Positions 1 to 11,561 are shown, counted from the first letter of the stretch. The stretch is 30,907 nucleotides of DNA from Collybiopsis luxurians FD-317 M1 (GCA_000827265.1 KN834930.1:1-30907), one strand, 5' to 3'. Notes: a model not told the origin generated them from the sequence alone. Numbers and translations: made by a program.

Positions 1-640
1 GCCGCTCCAACTCCTCCTACTATTCCTAATAGTATCAATTTCTGCTACTCATCTTATTGCATTGCTGCTGCTACTGTTGATAAAACCTACAAAAGGAAAT
101 GCAGAAATACAACATTAGCTGCGAGTTCACCCATATTCCATGAACATGATAGAGTTTGACTTACTACTAGTTTGGTGAAACAAAAATCAAGTCAAGTCAG
201 TCATTAAGCAAACCTAAAAAAAAATATAGAGAAGAAGGATATATGCCCTTGACAATGACTATTCACAATCATCAGCCAACAGGATAGGTATTGCCATCCC
301 TTGCACACTCGGCAACCCAAACAAAAGTGATGAGTATCAGAGTCTTGGTTGTCATCTGGCAAGATTATGTGTCTGGCAAGTTACTTTCATTTGTTTCATT
401 TTTCAAGCTTATAATGATGACATCGTAATTGGGCATATAACCTATATTGACAGTGGCTTGGCCCAGAAGTTGAAGACACTGGCCCGGCAGACACAATAGC
501 TCAGTTTTCTTCAAATGAAAATCAACTCGCAAGCGATGTAGAGGAACAATCAATTAATTGTGTAATATAGTTGTAGTGTCTGAGGTCCCCTTACTGTATT
601 TAGATTGATCACCGAGTATGTATTGCAAAAAATGATGGGA
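1..640. other. Left edge, no supported gene
   Basis: I see no gene that can be defended here. A 62-codon minus-strand frame lies at 365-553, but it has no family resemblance and no convincing splice partners. A short direct repeat of TCTGGCAAG occurs at about 356-380. The minus strand upstream of 365 reads open for about 40 codons and contains a CxxC-like pair of cysteines, but the fragment is too short to assign. The window edge may cut a gene that lies to the left. Confidence 0.5.
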
Positions 641-645
641 ATCAT

Positions 646-1590
646 TTGTTGACAAGCAGGCCCTTCCGGCTTTCCATAATTCTGGACGATCTAATTCCCC
701 TTCTTCTTCAGCTCGTTGTTCTCCGCCTGTCCTTTCACCCATGGACAATTCGAGCATTCTTCTCTCTTGCTACTCGAATTCGTTCTCTCCGTCACCTGAC
801 CTTGTACTCGCTCTTCAAGATTCCAGTGATCACCCTTGTTCATCGTCAGCTCTAGAGTCGCTGGACAATATTCCTACCGCCTCAAGGGAACTTGCTCAGC
901 CGTTATCCTTGCAGCAGTCTCTATCCCGCAATCACGGTCCTTCAATCTCCCACAATCCATCTACGACCAATACGTCATACCACATAGCTCAAGATCACTC
1001 AGATAACCCTTGCTCTCATTCGAATACTACGGATTCTATGTTGCTACAAGTTCTATTCTTGGTCTTCATCGATACACAGCGCGTTCATCCCGGCGAGTCA
1101 AATTCAACTTTTCAGCCATCTTTGATCCGTCTGAACAGCTCAACGTGGACACCAACGCGTGGTTCTACCGGTTCAGAAAATAGCATCTATTGTGCTCTGC
1201 CCCTGATCCTCTTACTTTCAATTGCAATTCCTCGTCTCACCGGGGTACGAAGATACCAGAAATCATGTGTCGAGCACCCCACAGCCTCTTCCGAGTGCCG
1301 CCAGAACTGCTTCTCGACCTTCTACTGCCCCAGCACGCCCTTACTCCTGCCGCTCTCGTCGTTCTACTCAAAATCAGAGGCTTGAGATTAAGTTTTATCC
1401 ACCTGCGTATCCAGAATTAGTGGCACTTGTGTTTTTGCTAGTTCTTTACGCATTGAGGAATTTAGCGTTTCTGGAGGCGATTTATCTTATTAGTATGATA
1501 CTGCGGGATGATTTTGTTCGGGCATTGAATGAGATTCGCGATGTGGAGAGTGCTAAAGAGGTGCGAGTTCATGGGGAATTTCGGGAATGA
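646..1590 (+). pseudogene. Possible degenerate coding region, unknown family
   Basis: Protein-like text is scattered over all three plus frames. Frame 2 is open at 1007-1180 and contains the segment KFNFSAIFDPSEQLNVDTNA. Frame 1 is open at 1222-1590 and ends with a hydrophobic stretch (VALVFLLVLYALRNLAFLEA) followed by a charged tail, and frame 1 is also open at 646-855. A 214-codon frame at 741-1385 is serine-rich and looks like a shadow. No set of standard introns joins these pieces cleanly. I therefore read the region as a decayed gene, or as one whose splice sites I could not find. The family is not recognised and no function is proposed. Confidence 0.22.
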
Positions 1591-2152
1591 AATGGAATAG
1601 TTGTATCGTTTATTTTGCGCGCTAGTTTTATCATTTGATTATCTACTAGGTATGTTTCCAGTTCTTGGTTTAACTTTGGTGTGAATTTGTGGTGGTCGAA
1701 GAGGTTTAGGACTCTAGGATGTCGTATCGGACGAATTTTGTTTTCACAAGCATCAACTCGCAGGGTGAAGGATCAAGATTCTTTGCCTGTGTTGAATAAA
1801 TTTTCGATACGCAGTGGTCTGGGTTCCTTCATCGAGCCTATCGAGATTCAAACTAATAACAGTCTCGACTGTCTATAATACTCACACTATCACTTTTCTT
1901 GAAGTATTTATGCATGTGTAGTTAATGGAAACTCTAAACTTTCAAGGATGGGAACACTGTATCGATCCCTCCATTCTTCGAAGTGTGCATAGATTACATT
2001 GGCGTTCGATGCCCTGTTCATTCTTATGCAGCAGTTAATATTCTAATCTATGCCCTTGTTCATTGCCCGTTCATGAGCTGTCAGCTAATAAGTGATATGA
2101 CCCATAATCGAAGCATCAATTTTAGATAGTGAGATTGAAGTGAATCATCATT
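1591..2152. other. Intergenic, nothing seen
   Basis: AT-leaning sequence downstream of the 2153-3557 minus-strand gene. I see no long frame, repeat or RNA gene. Confidence 0.5.
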
Positions 2153-3557
2153 TTATTGCGTTCTGGTGTTCAGATCCAGCTCTAAGTTGTTCTCCGACGG
2201 ACCGCACACTGCAAAGGTTGATTTGTCCTCAGTAACGGACAGCTCCATCCTCACCATAATGGCAACCGCCACTGGATATATTCCCTATAGCATAGAGACG
2301 AGAGAGTAAATATCAGAGCAGGATATGAGGATGATTGGGTCCCAGGAAACCATACTTACCGCCAAAATGGGCATCAAGTCCGTCAGAAAGATATTCATTA
2401 AAGTCACCGCATAGTTAATGCCTGGAATGGTGCCCAAGCAAAGTACAACAGTGTAAAGTGCCTAATAGGATTGTTTCAGCAGAGTGACATAACTTTACAG
2501 AATGAAGTTCCTACTTGTACGAAGCAGAAAATTGTGCCAGACTCTATCCAGAATAAAAGAATTCTTTGTGAAGGACTCAGACGAGAGTTTGGAAGACGTA
2601 AGCTCCTAATCCGTTGCCAGTATACCCTAGAAAATCAGGATGGATGTCCGATGGAGAACCTTAAGAAGAACTGTGCCAACGAAGAGAGAAAATACTTCGA
2701 CCTACCAAGCTTTGATTCCGATGAGGATTGTTGTAAATAAATTTACCCCAAGTGTCATACCTAAACCTGCCATATCTACCGCAATCGTAATGGGCCTTGA
2801 CCCAGTGGAACTGAGAGCTCCCGTATCATATGTTGCTTGGCAAAATTGCATTGCTTTAAATGATACGTTATATTAGAAACAGAGCTCTAAATGTATCTTT
2901 GCGGCGTGACCTACCACAATTTGTGACCATGAGAACGATCAAGACAGTCTTGAGGAATCTTTGTTCTGGCCATAAAATCCACGCTCTCCACGTTACGATG
3001 AAATCGCTTAGTAGAAGCTGATATATCAGGGCTTGGAATGTAGTATCAATTACACGATAAGTTATTATGCTCACTGATACAGCATACGGCCATGAGGGAA
3101 TCTGATTCCATACTTTTGCGGCAAGAAGAAAAACCGAAGCTCGTCCAACCAGGCTTGCGTTCGAGGGATCGGTGAAGAGGTAAAAGATTTCCATCAGAAA
3201 TGTTCTCGCCAAGCAGAGCACAGTCAGAGACCCTCCAGTTACCCCGATAAGCATGCTTGCCAACCAGATTACTGTGGAGGTACGCGTCGATTCGGTGGAT
3301 TTGAATGTTCTACAGAAGTACAGCAAACAAGTCTCTCTAGGTTGGTTGAAGAACCTAGCGCAACCACTCACAATAAGTATAAGGAACATAGCGTGGCGAG
3401 CACATAAGCTCCTGAAGATTGTTAGAGCTCAGGGATTACCTACTAAGTCATAAAAGGATGCCTTACCATGCAGTCCTGCAGTACAGGTTAAGACCAGGAT
3501 GTTGATGTACACTGAGGATCCATAGTTTGCCAGGACGGAGAGCTCTTGAGGAGTCAT
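2153..3557 (-). CDS. Fungal seven-helix membrane protein, receptor-like, 333 aa
   Basis: Seven exons join in frame: 3557-3467, 3411-3372, 3309-2915, 2835-2706, 2626-2515, 2461-2360 and 2284-2153. Introns are 53-79 bases with GT..AG ends, and the total of 1002 bases gives 333 residues plus TAA. The product starts MTPQELSVLANYGSS, has about seven hydrophobic segments, and carries LLSDFIVTWRAW at residues 143-154, a motif I know from a large Agaricomycete-specific family of multi-pass proteins. A hydrophilic tail follows the last helix. The ATG at 3557 is preferred because the same first exon (91 bases, MTP-E start) recurs in the paralogue at 16270-17792. Topology suggests a plasma-membrane receptor or sensor, but ligand and coupling are unknown. 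No disruption is seen. The exon model is deduced, not tested. Confidence 0.85.
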
Positions 3558-5269
3558 TGTTGCTACTGGAAAGGAAGATAAGGAGAGGTTGAATATCACC
3601 TTCGAGTCCGACCACGCTTTTTAACCAATCTCTGATGTCCGTTCAGCATTCGTGAATTAGTAGCTCATTTATCGAGTTTGATAAACTTACGCAAGATCTT
3701 CAGGATGTCATCAAGCGCTACTTGATCCAGTCTCAATCAATCCAATTGAACCGCACATGAAACAGTGCAACCGTACTTCCATGATCTTCCAGGTGATCTT
3801 CGATGGCATTGAGATAACTGCACCCGCAATGCTCCACAAGAGAACTCTGCCCTGTAAGTATATATGAGGCTCAGTCGGTGTGCAGCACGATGGTTATTGG
3901 CGATTGCCTATTCATATGTAGTTACATACTTTCCGTAGCGAATTCCTCGTTCCCCGCAGATCAGGTTGTGGTCTCTGCTTCTGGATAATGGTACCGCACA
4001 ACTGATATTCTCTTCACATCTATAAGAACTCCGATGCCTGAGAAGTCAACGCTTAGCATGACTTCGAGCTGAAAACGAACCGCCTCGGAGTCTCCGCCCT
4101 CGCTGCTGACTACCAAAATTTTGACGAATGGACTAACTTACGTTGACGTTGACTTCAATCTGTTTCTGGTTCCGGCAAGAGTTTTATAACCTCAGATCAA
4201 GATGGGGAACATCTCGTATCGCCTACGACTGTTGATGCTTCTTCACGTATCCCACGCTTTCCCTGTGATTCCTTTATCCTGTAGTGAAAAAGGGGGGTAA
4301 TATTCTTGGAAGCGCCTTGCTGCTTCGGAGCTTGCTGGAGGTACAGGTATTTTAAACGAAGAGTTCTCGTACATCAATTTCATAATGACGCTTTCTTATT
4401 ACCATACTACTCAAGCTGTCGAAGCTCCAAGAAAATTCAAAACGGGATCAAGTTCATTCACCGACTGAAAAAGAAGACCGTGGAGAATGTTCACCAGAGG
4501 TGCTTAACTCGAACTTACCTCGGTCACCTCGAACAATTACTGACGCCATAGAACAATCACTTTCATATGTTCCGCTGAGAGCACTATATTCTCTATGAAT
4601 ATCTTACAGTAAGACTGGCTCAATGTCAGCGCATGCTACAGAAGCAAGAACGGTCTATTCGAGAGGAGATTGGTCGGATTGAAGTTGAAATTGCGACCTC
4701 TCCCACAAGGTTATTGGTGGATGCGGTAATGGTTAACATCGCATCAGTTTAGAACTAACGGAACGTGTGCGCGTACTGAAAGAATAGCTAACTCTGGTTT
4801 CCGCACGGGAGTTAATAAATGAACCACTTCCTTAATGCTCAGAGATTAACTCATTCTTAGGCTTGAGCATCAGAAACAGGCGAAATGTTCTGATATGATT
4901 CCGAGACAAGTATGGAACATTTAGGCATGAATGTATGCCTACAGTACACAGGAATAGGTAGGATTCTACAAATAGAGTAGAGACTGCGTGTTTGCTGCAA
5001 ATATACGGACAATAGAGTAGGATAGATATTTTCTACTGTGACCAAAATGACAAAGCAAAGTGCAAATAGCTCGAAAGTACGGCGTACGGTATATCAAAAG
5101 TCTATAAGAAATGAGAGAGATTACCACTACAACGCAAGTTACCTTTCGGTACGAGGTGTGGCAGACGGTTCAATTGTCGGGATCAACAACGCACCAGTCC
5201 ATCGGTTCGTATCGAACCTGAGCACTTGTATTCTTCTACAACCTAGAAAGCAAATACTCAAGTCATTCT
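3558..5269. other. Gene-poor stretch with coding relics
   Basis: No intact gene is visible. A minus-strand frame at 3961-4137, without an ATG, reads like real protein (for example FQLEVMLSVDFSGIGVLIDV), but its flanks do not extend. An F-box-like fragment lies on the plus strand at about 4617-4860 and is listed separately. Plus-strand frames at 4306-4551 and 5038-5331 look like chance frames. Confidence 0.4.
4617..4860 (+). pseudogene. F-box-protein-like relic
   Basis: From about 4617 one frame reads LQKQERSIREEIGRIEVEIA, a short coiled coil. After an intron-like gap another open piece reads ERVRVLKE, a stop, then LTLVSARELINEPLP. In basidiomycete F-box proteins a heptad helix of this kind usually runs straight into a proline-rich start of the F-box (consensus near LPPEILSHIF). 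Here the frame is broken by a TAG and the F-box itself cannot be read through. I call it a decayed fragment. The assignment rests only on pattern memory and could be wrong. Confidence 0.25.
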
Positions 5270-6117
5270 TCAAACTTGATATCGATTGGGGTCATCATAA
5301 TATACGCCAGAACTTCCACCAACTCCTCTAGGAAAGCTATGCTCCTCGGCGCTGATCTCAATATGCTCCTGAGTGAGCGCGCATGAATAGCAACAGAGGG
5401 ATGTACACATGTCACCCAGTGCTGTTCCTGCGATCGAATACCGGTCACGTATCGTACCTCGTAAAGGAACCTTGAATATTCATAAATGTGTTCAATCTAC
5501 TACTATAAGAAATGGTAGCAAGTAATACGGACCTGCATAGCACATCCTGCTATACCAAAAAGAAGGGTCATAAGTGCGTATACAGCACACGTACCACCAG
5601 TCGTCCCCCCTTCTGGTTCAGGTAATCGGTGATTAGCTAGGTGATCGATGCGTGTTTTATTCCGCGCAAAGACGACGCAAGGACAGCAACATGCCGTACA
5701 GCCTATGGAATAGGAAAAATTATCAGTTAGATAGAGCTTACTCGTATCATGAAGCGTACAGGTATCCATCTCATCGTCACCGCCCATGAAACATCCACAT
5801 AAGCTAGAGCTCCAATCCCTCTTTCCCCGTAGGTCTACGGGCATTTTTCTTCCATTTCGACTGCCCACTATTTCTGTCATCCTATCTTTGCGTAGCGGTT
5901 GGCTAGAAATGGTGGCCTGAGATGCAGCGAAAGCGCCTGAATCAGGTGCCGCGGCCTGTGGCGGATATGACATTGAGGGATCGTTGCGCTCATGTCTAGA
6001 TATAAGCCGAGCGTTCGAGCTGGATCCGGCTTCTGCATGTAGCGAATATCCTGGTGGATTCGAATTTTGCTTGCCTGTACTTTCAGTAACCTCGTCTGGA
6101 CGGTTGTCAATGATCAT
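5270..6117 (-). CDS. PLAC8 family cysteine-rich protein, 248 aa
   Basis: Three exons: 6117-5742, 5702-5533 and 5470-5270 (747 bases including the stop). The first 100 or so residues are a polar, serine-rich leader. The PLAC8 domain follows: a CGCF element, then CTACCCPCVVFARNKTR across the first splice junction, a hydrophobic helix (YALMTLLFGIAGCAM), and after the second intron IRDRYSIAGTALGDMCTSLC with a CCYSCALTQEHIE element. That order of the CCxPC block, helix and second cysteine block is the PLAC8 signature. Family members are small membrane-associated proteins linked to cell-size control and metal resistance in plants and fungi; the role here is unknown. The first intron is only 39 bases. 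Retaining it would add 13 residues without breaking the frame but would interrupt the cysteine block, so I take it as spliced. Confidence 0.87.
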
Positions 6118-6688
6118 GGTTGACGTTCAAGATTGTGAAGGCTCGCCGGCGCGGATTTATATCTATACTCATTTCCAAGCCATTCAGCGCAGTCGACTTA
6201 CATAAAGACTTTCAATTCAGTCGAAAATTCTACAGGTTTGCCTACTGCTTCGGGGTGACATTAATCTACGAGTTTCATTGAGCGCGGGCAGTAAGACCCG
6301 TAGAAAGCGGCGAGGCGAATGTGGCAGTAGGACTTGCCGCTACTGCCAGGGGTTAAGTCTGTAGGCACACGTTCACTCTGTCACAAATGCTTCTGTGACC
6401 AGCAAACCGCAGATTGAATTAGGTTGAACTACGAATACACAAGACCCAATATAACTAAAGGGAATACTCTAAACAGGAGAATGGCGAGCCTAGACCAAGC
6501 AATGGATAAAATGTCACTGCTTCGACTCATTCATTATAAAAGATGGACTTACGTTGCCATAGTCAATGGCAGTGATTTTCTCGTGCGATACCAGTATTCC
6601 AGCTACTGGTTGACAGATCATAAATCAGACCAGCCGAATGATGAAGGATTAAGTAACATACATTGCCCTGAACGAAGACTTTGCAAGT
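6118..6688. other. Intergenic region between two minus-strand genes, with a hairpin
   Basis: This should hold the promoter of the PLAC8 gene and the 3' end of the DUF6534 gene. A perfect 9-base inverted repeat (TGGCAGTAG at 6322-6330, CTACTGCCA at 6340-6348) with a 9-base loop is present. A 103-codon plus frame at 6424-6735 overlaps the end of the DUF6534 gene and looks like a chance frame. Confidence 0.45.
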
Positions 6689-8644
6689 CTATATCTGAAT
6701 CGGACTACGTAACGCCCAAGGTAAAACATGAGTGAGTGACTTCGAGGAAGGATTGCGAAGAGGAGAAAGATGTCGAACCTCTGCTTTGACTAAATTTCCT
6801 TGTTGATAGTCAACTTGACTGGGAACTTGATCATTTGGATCGTTTGCCTGCAATTGCATTGAATTTCGAGCAATGATCGTTATGTTCTTCATCTTTTTGC
6901 TTGCAGACAGAGATCGGCGCAAAAAGTCGGAGTCAGTAATTGGGACGGACAACGTCTCACGGAAATTCGCTCGAGAGTTCAGCCTGAAGAGTCAAGGAGA
7001 CTTAGAAGGATGAAGTGGCGGCACGTTAGGTGAATTACTTACATGGTTACTAAGATGGGAAGAGAAATGGCGAGGTTGGTTAGAAGGTAAGCATATGAAT
7101 TTGAAAAAAAAAAAAGGTACTTACGCATAGTGATAACGTAGATCTTGTCCAACATCATATGAAATATCACCCTATAACGCATGCCAGAATTGTTTCAGCT
7201 TGAGAACGATGATGGCACCTGAAAAAATTCATACCATCTCAATGTTTGTGGGGCGACTTCAAACATTACCGCCACCATGATTTGAACTACACTGAGTAGG
7301 ATACCTCTTGTCACGGTAAACTGTATGATGCTTTGGAGGACTGATTTGGTCCTATTGGGCAGGTTAGCAAAGTTCGAGGTGGTCTCCATTCATTTCAAAC
7401 CTTTTTGTTTTCGCAAGGTTACCGCGGTAAGCCCAACAGATCGCACCTGAGCTTATGAGCGCAGTGAATGCACGGAGAACGTTCTGGGCGCAAAAAGGAG
7501 ACTATGGATGACGCAAGGGTCATCATTAAGATAGGTCTATAATTCATATGGTGGCACGTACTTTGACCCAGGTCGAAGATAAATTTATTCTGGTGGGAAC
7601 GTTGAAAAGAAAACCAGCAGGAACTGTCAAATTTGTTTAAGGATCATTATAAAGTTAGATACTGAGGAGCGGAAATTGCATACCACACCCGCAAGCTAAA
7701 TTCAGAACGAGGATCAAAGACTGCAGAACAGCACGATTAAGCAAAGTAAATACTAACCAAAGGCAGTGAGCGCGGTAATGACCTGGAATATTTGTTGAGA
7801 ATACCAGTATTCGGGATTGGGCAAAACATACAATAATATATGAAAGACAGGAATAGCCTCTGTTTACTGAAGATGGCCGGGTAGTTGTTAGGAGAGGGTG
7901 ATTGAAAAAAGAAGTTAGGATCTCACGGTGATGAATCCTTGACGCAAAAAACACATCAACTCTGCGGAAACATGAGGGAATTCCCTAGCTAGAAGTGAAA
8001 AAACGCGAACATGAATACCGGTATCCCGCTCACAACCAACTCGACGATGAAATATCTAAGAGCCATGTCTTTGAGCCATGTGTATAAGGTTCGATCTGAT
8101 ACAACACCGACCGAGGCAGTTGATCTATTGCTGCCGGGTCCTCGAAATGGGATATCTGCATCGACTGATGTGAGTGTGTATAGCCTCAGTGAGAAATCTA
8201 TCTCACCGTGTAGTTGAACGTTGTAGCGATGTCAAGGCAGTTGGAAACGAGAACGAAGTTACTGTTATACTCATCAAACTAAATCCGTATCTTTGAGCCG
8301 GGAGATCCTACAATAGGACGACAACCTAGGAAGCATCTGTGAGTTGTGTAGGATAAAGACAGAGTTTACTACTTACCGTAGCTCTTAAAAGTACGCTATC
8401 GCTATTTCGATGAAAGTATGTCCATGCCTGGGCGCCGACAGTTCCGACTAGCCTACCCTGAAGTTGAGCATCATGAGGAATATATCGAAATGGTTTCGAC
8501 GACTGACACCGCTGAAAGAAGCATCCCTAAAGCACCACGTCGTTAGAGTCTGTAGACCAGTTATAGTCACGACATACCGAAAAATGGGCCCCATAACAAG
8601 CTTGGAGCTTGGCCGTCTGATACGGGTGAGAGACTGGAAGACAT
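6689..8644 (-). CDS. DUF6534-type multi-pass membrane protein, middle exons uncertain
   Basis: The 5' end is clear: exons 8644-8578, 8526-8510 and 8457-8377 give MSSSLSPVSDGQAPSLLWGP and a first helix ending GAQAWTYFHRNSD. The piece at 8278-8207 (FVLVSNCLDIATTFNY) fits the second helix. The 3' half is also clear: 7483-7401, 7351-7235, 7171-7125, a 7-base exon at 7049-7043, and 6983-6689. It contains KTKRTKSVLQSIIQFTVTRG and DKIYVITMLTMLNSRANF, which align residue for residue with the DUF6534 core as I remember it (TGFKRTDSLINRLI.., KLYVNSLLATLNAR). Between about 8206 and 7484, exon pieces such as VDVFFASRIHH and FDPRSEFSLR are visible, but I could not join them without a phase conflict. The gene may have splice sites I missed, or may carry one or two frameshifts. 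Function is unknown; the topology is receptor-like. Confidence 0.68.
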
Positions 8645-11461
8645 GGCAGGGAAATAAGCCGAGACACCCTAAGACTTCCTTACGGAGTTTGCTGTCGATA
8701 TATGTACTAAAGAGCGGAAATCCCATCAACACTCGGTTACGTATCATAGAGCACAACAATCACTGAGTCAGACAGCCTGTATGGCAGGGAATATTCCGAG
8801 GTGCTGAGATTGATCGAAAATATCTTGTTGGTCATCAGGCAATCGAGTCTGGACAGCTACCATCACCTGAATACAGCCTGACTCACTCCGATGAGGTTTA
8901 AAGTGAGCCAGCATCGTTCATTGAACGTAAAGATCAGTTATTGATTCATTGCTTACATAGTTAAGCGCAAGGTGGAGCAGCGAGAATTTAGATACAGCAT
9001 CCGCTGTTGGAAGAGATATTTTCGTGCAGGCCCATAACGAAAGCTTGCGAGGATAGCGTGAATGGTAACCCATTACCGTAGCTCTGGTAGGAAAGCTGGA
9101 CGTGAGTTCGCAGTTGTAGTGTTGTGATTTTTCTGAGAGATCTTATATAGGAGAATAAAAGAGAATGAGAGACTTGGGGACCAGTCGGAGAGCGAGAGAG
9201 CCGTGTTCAAGGTAAGCGCTGAAGCGCTAAAGAGACGCTCAAACAGGCGCCTAGAATCGTTGCAGAACCGGCAGGCAAACCTTGAACTATTACATCCACC
9301 TTCACAAACGCCCAGCTTTGAAAATAATACTATGTACACAGACTGAGAGACAGACTCTGTGATTCTCTCACAACAGCGGGAGCCATACGACGAGAGCTCA
9401 CCTGTGTTTGCGAAATCTTTCATGATCGGGATACGTGGACGCCGTTCAACACTTCAAATCTTTCGCAATAGGTTAACCTGAGGTCCTGATCCGCTCCAAA
9501 GAAAAAGTGACAAAGGGTAGGGGTACGGTAACGTCTTTGGCATGTTTCTCAGTCTTTTTTATAATCATTGCGGATGTAGCTCTAATGCTAGTAACATCGG
9601 CTTTCTTCAAACTTTAAGAACTGAAATCGACTTGGTGTGCTGCTCGACCTAAGGCTTCTCTCTTATGTCTATCCTCAGCTGTATTCATGACCTTTTTCCT
9701 CTATCGGCTTTCATTGTCTAGAAACGAACGAAAGCAGCTTCGCAAAAGCCCACAGTATTCCTACATTGACTTAGAAGCTGGTAACCTAGAACGGAGATGA
9801 CTTAGGCGCATTCTGGAAATTCGGGAATCGTAATCGAACGGGTCGCATAATGATGATTGAGGTGAGCAGCCTCATTATGATGCTATCCACCGTGATGCCC
9901 GTAATTCTCTTTCAACTCGTATTGGCCGCTGTTGGTAAACAAGATTGTTTACGGTCCCTTCAGAGTTTCTGTCTGGTCTATGCGCCACGACTTGCATTTC
10001 ATGTCTGCCTTAAGTTCTTGGAGAAACTAGGGACCCCTCTCGAGTATCAGTTGTGAGGAATGGCATAGCTGGAAACTTACGCGGAAAGGGGCATATTTGA
10101 ACACTTGGTTACGGTACTGCGGCTGAATGCACAGCAGCGCCGACGAGGGCAACTTTCCTTCTCATTCTCGAAGGGATTTGATCTCGACGCCAGATTTAGC
10201 TAGAGCTTTCGCTCTTCACTCATTTTGGCATCATTTTGATTAAAACATTTATTCCAGATTCGATATGCTGTATGAGTAAGCGGAGGTCTCTCTCCGTGAA
10301 TGAGGATGTTTCTCACTCATGTGGTTGTATCGCGCCGGAGTCGTGAGAGTCATGTTGAATCATTCGGATGGGCGCGATGGACGTGGCAGGGGACCTGTTC
10401 GAGACCTCGTTCGAGTTTTTTACACAACCGTTAATCTGGTGTGCGTATCAGCGCATTCATAGCCACTAGCAACTCATTTGGTTCCTCAGTTGGCGCAAAA
10501 TGCACAGAACAGGAATCAGGCGCTGATCTTGATGAAAAGGCATGATTGTGTTTGGCTTGCTCCCGCGATTTGATGACTAGGACTGGGTAATCTGGGAACC
10601 TTTGCGGTTGCTGGTAGCTGGTCCTTTTCTTTTTTTCGAACATGATCGTCGAGTTCAAGGCCAACCAGTGAGAAATTGGAAGTATTAGAGTCGGCTTGTG
10701 AGGCTTCTGGCTATCCATAATCACCATTCACTTCCACTTCGTCCTTCCTCTGTTCCCTATGAACTGAGCTGTTTTATTTCCAGTATCACGGTGCACCCGC
10801 TAGCATCCACACCATCCTGGTTTCTTTAAGTGAGCAATTGACTTGCAAACTCTTCTCGATATTTCTGGAGAGTCCCGATGATCGTACGGTAGCTCTTCTT
10901 GTCGAATCTGATGAAATTTCCTTAAGCGACTCACCAGGAGATTTCGCATACAGCCCATCAGGTCAGTGATGTCCAGCACATGACGGCTCGTTTCGCTTTA
11001 TCATCGCATTCTTTCAAGCTGTTCGCCGAGCAAGGAGGGCATTGATTTCATATATCCCTCTAAGGAATGCCACAAAGATTAAAATTTCCACGCACTGAAA
11101 GTTTGATCCAGCTAAGTAGCTACGGCCGTGATGATCCTTGAAGCAGCTAACCAGTGTAGCTGAGAGCTCGCGAAATATCAACCTTTAGACTGGAGATTAT
11201 GGGATATTCTCGCCAAACGCTAACGGGTTCCTAGTCATTACCGTCAGTTGTCGCCGGGGGGCCGGATGTTGCATGTGTCGCGTGAATGTATTGCGGAGAT
11301 AGGTCAGTGCATTCGTCCTCCCCATCTTTCAGGAAATATCATTTGATGTGATATCCCCACTCGAAAGGGTGAATACTTCAATATCATTGTACGGCTCCCT
11401 CATTTTCAATCAACTGCCGCTGACACTTGCTCATAAGCAACCCTAATGCCTCTTTGACAGG
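8645..11461. other. Long gene-poor region
   Basis: No gene can be defended. A minus frame of 116 codons at 9073-9423 (starts MKDFANTGELSSYGS) has a possible donor after the seventh codon but no partner exon I trust. A minus segment at about 8955-9065 is open (GPARKYLFQQRMLYLNSRCS). A minus frame at 10431-10727 is listed separately. The plus frame at 9850-10056 is hydrophobic but isolated. Confidence 0.4.
10431..10727 (-). CDS. Hypothetical small protein
   Basis: A 98-codon frame, or 95 codons from the second ATG (MDSQKPHKPTLILPISHWLA). Composition is balanced, and the middle is proline- and charge-rich. No domain, signal peptide or membrane segment is recognised. It stands alone, with no matching splice sites on either side, and could be a chance frame. 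It is included because it is the most protein-like frame in almost 3 kb. Confidence 0.22.
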   Translation of the reverse strand: MVIMDSQKPHKPTLILPISHWLALNSTIMFEKKKRTSYQQPQRFPDYPVLVIKSREQAKHNHAFSSRSAPDSCSVHFAPTEEPNELLVAMNALIRTPD

Positions 11462-11462
11462 C

Positions 11463-11470
11463 ATATATAT
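11463..11470 (+). promoter_or_regulatory. TATA-like element of the G-alpha gene
   Basis: ATATATAT lies about 92-99 bases upstream of the chosen G-alpha start codon at 11562, in an otherwise GC-balanced stretch. The spacing is compatible with a core promoter. It falls inside a longer open frame that begins at 11427, which supports taking the downstream ATG as the start. Confidence 0.35.
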
Positions 11471-11485
11471 TCCACAGAGCTGGCA

Positions 11486-11504
11486 CGAGGTTTTTGAAAC
11501 CTCG
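11486..11504 (+). promoter_or_regulatory. Perfect hairpin just upstream of the G-alpha start
   Basis: CGAGGTTT (11486-11493) and AAACCTCG (11497-11504) form an 8-base perfect inverted repeat around a TTG loop. It ends 57 bases before the ATG, so it is either a palindromic protein-binding site in the promoter or a stem in the 5' leader. Confidence 0.35.
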
Positions 11505-11561
11505 CCGCCTTTCCTTTTCCCCATCGCGCTCGGTCGTGTTCTTCTCTTTCCATCAGTAGCT

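Noticed and set aside
741..1385. 214-codon serine-rich plus-strand frame
   Set aside because: Composition is typical of a chance frame, and other frames in the same stretch look more protein-like.
5204..5218. GGTTCG..CGAACC hairpin resembling a tRNA T-arm
   Set aside because: The loop is only 3 bases and no acceptor, D or anticodon stems surround it.
11427..11561. Upstream ATG extending the G-alpha protein by 45 residues
   Set aside because: The extension contains the TATA-like element and hairpin and does not resemble family N-termini; MALASGGLDPFEE does.
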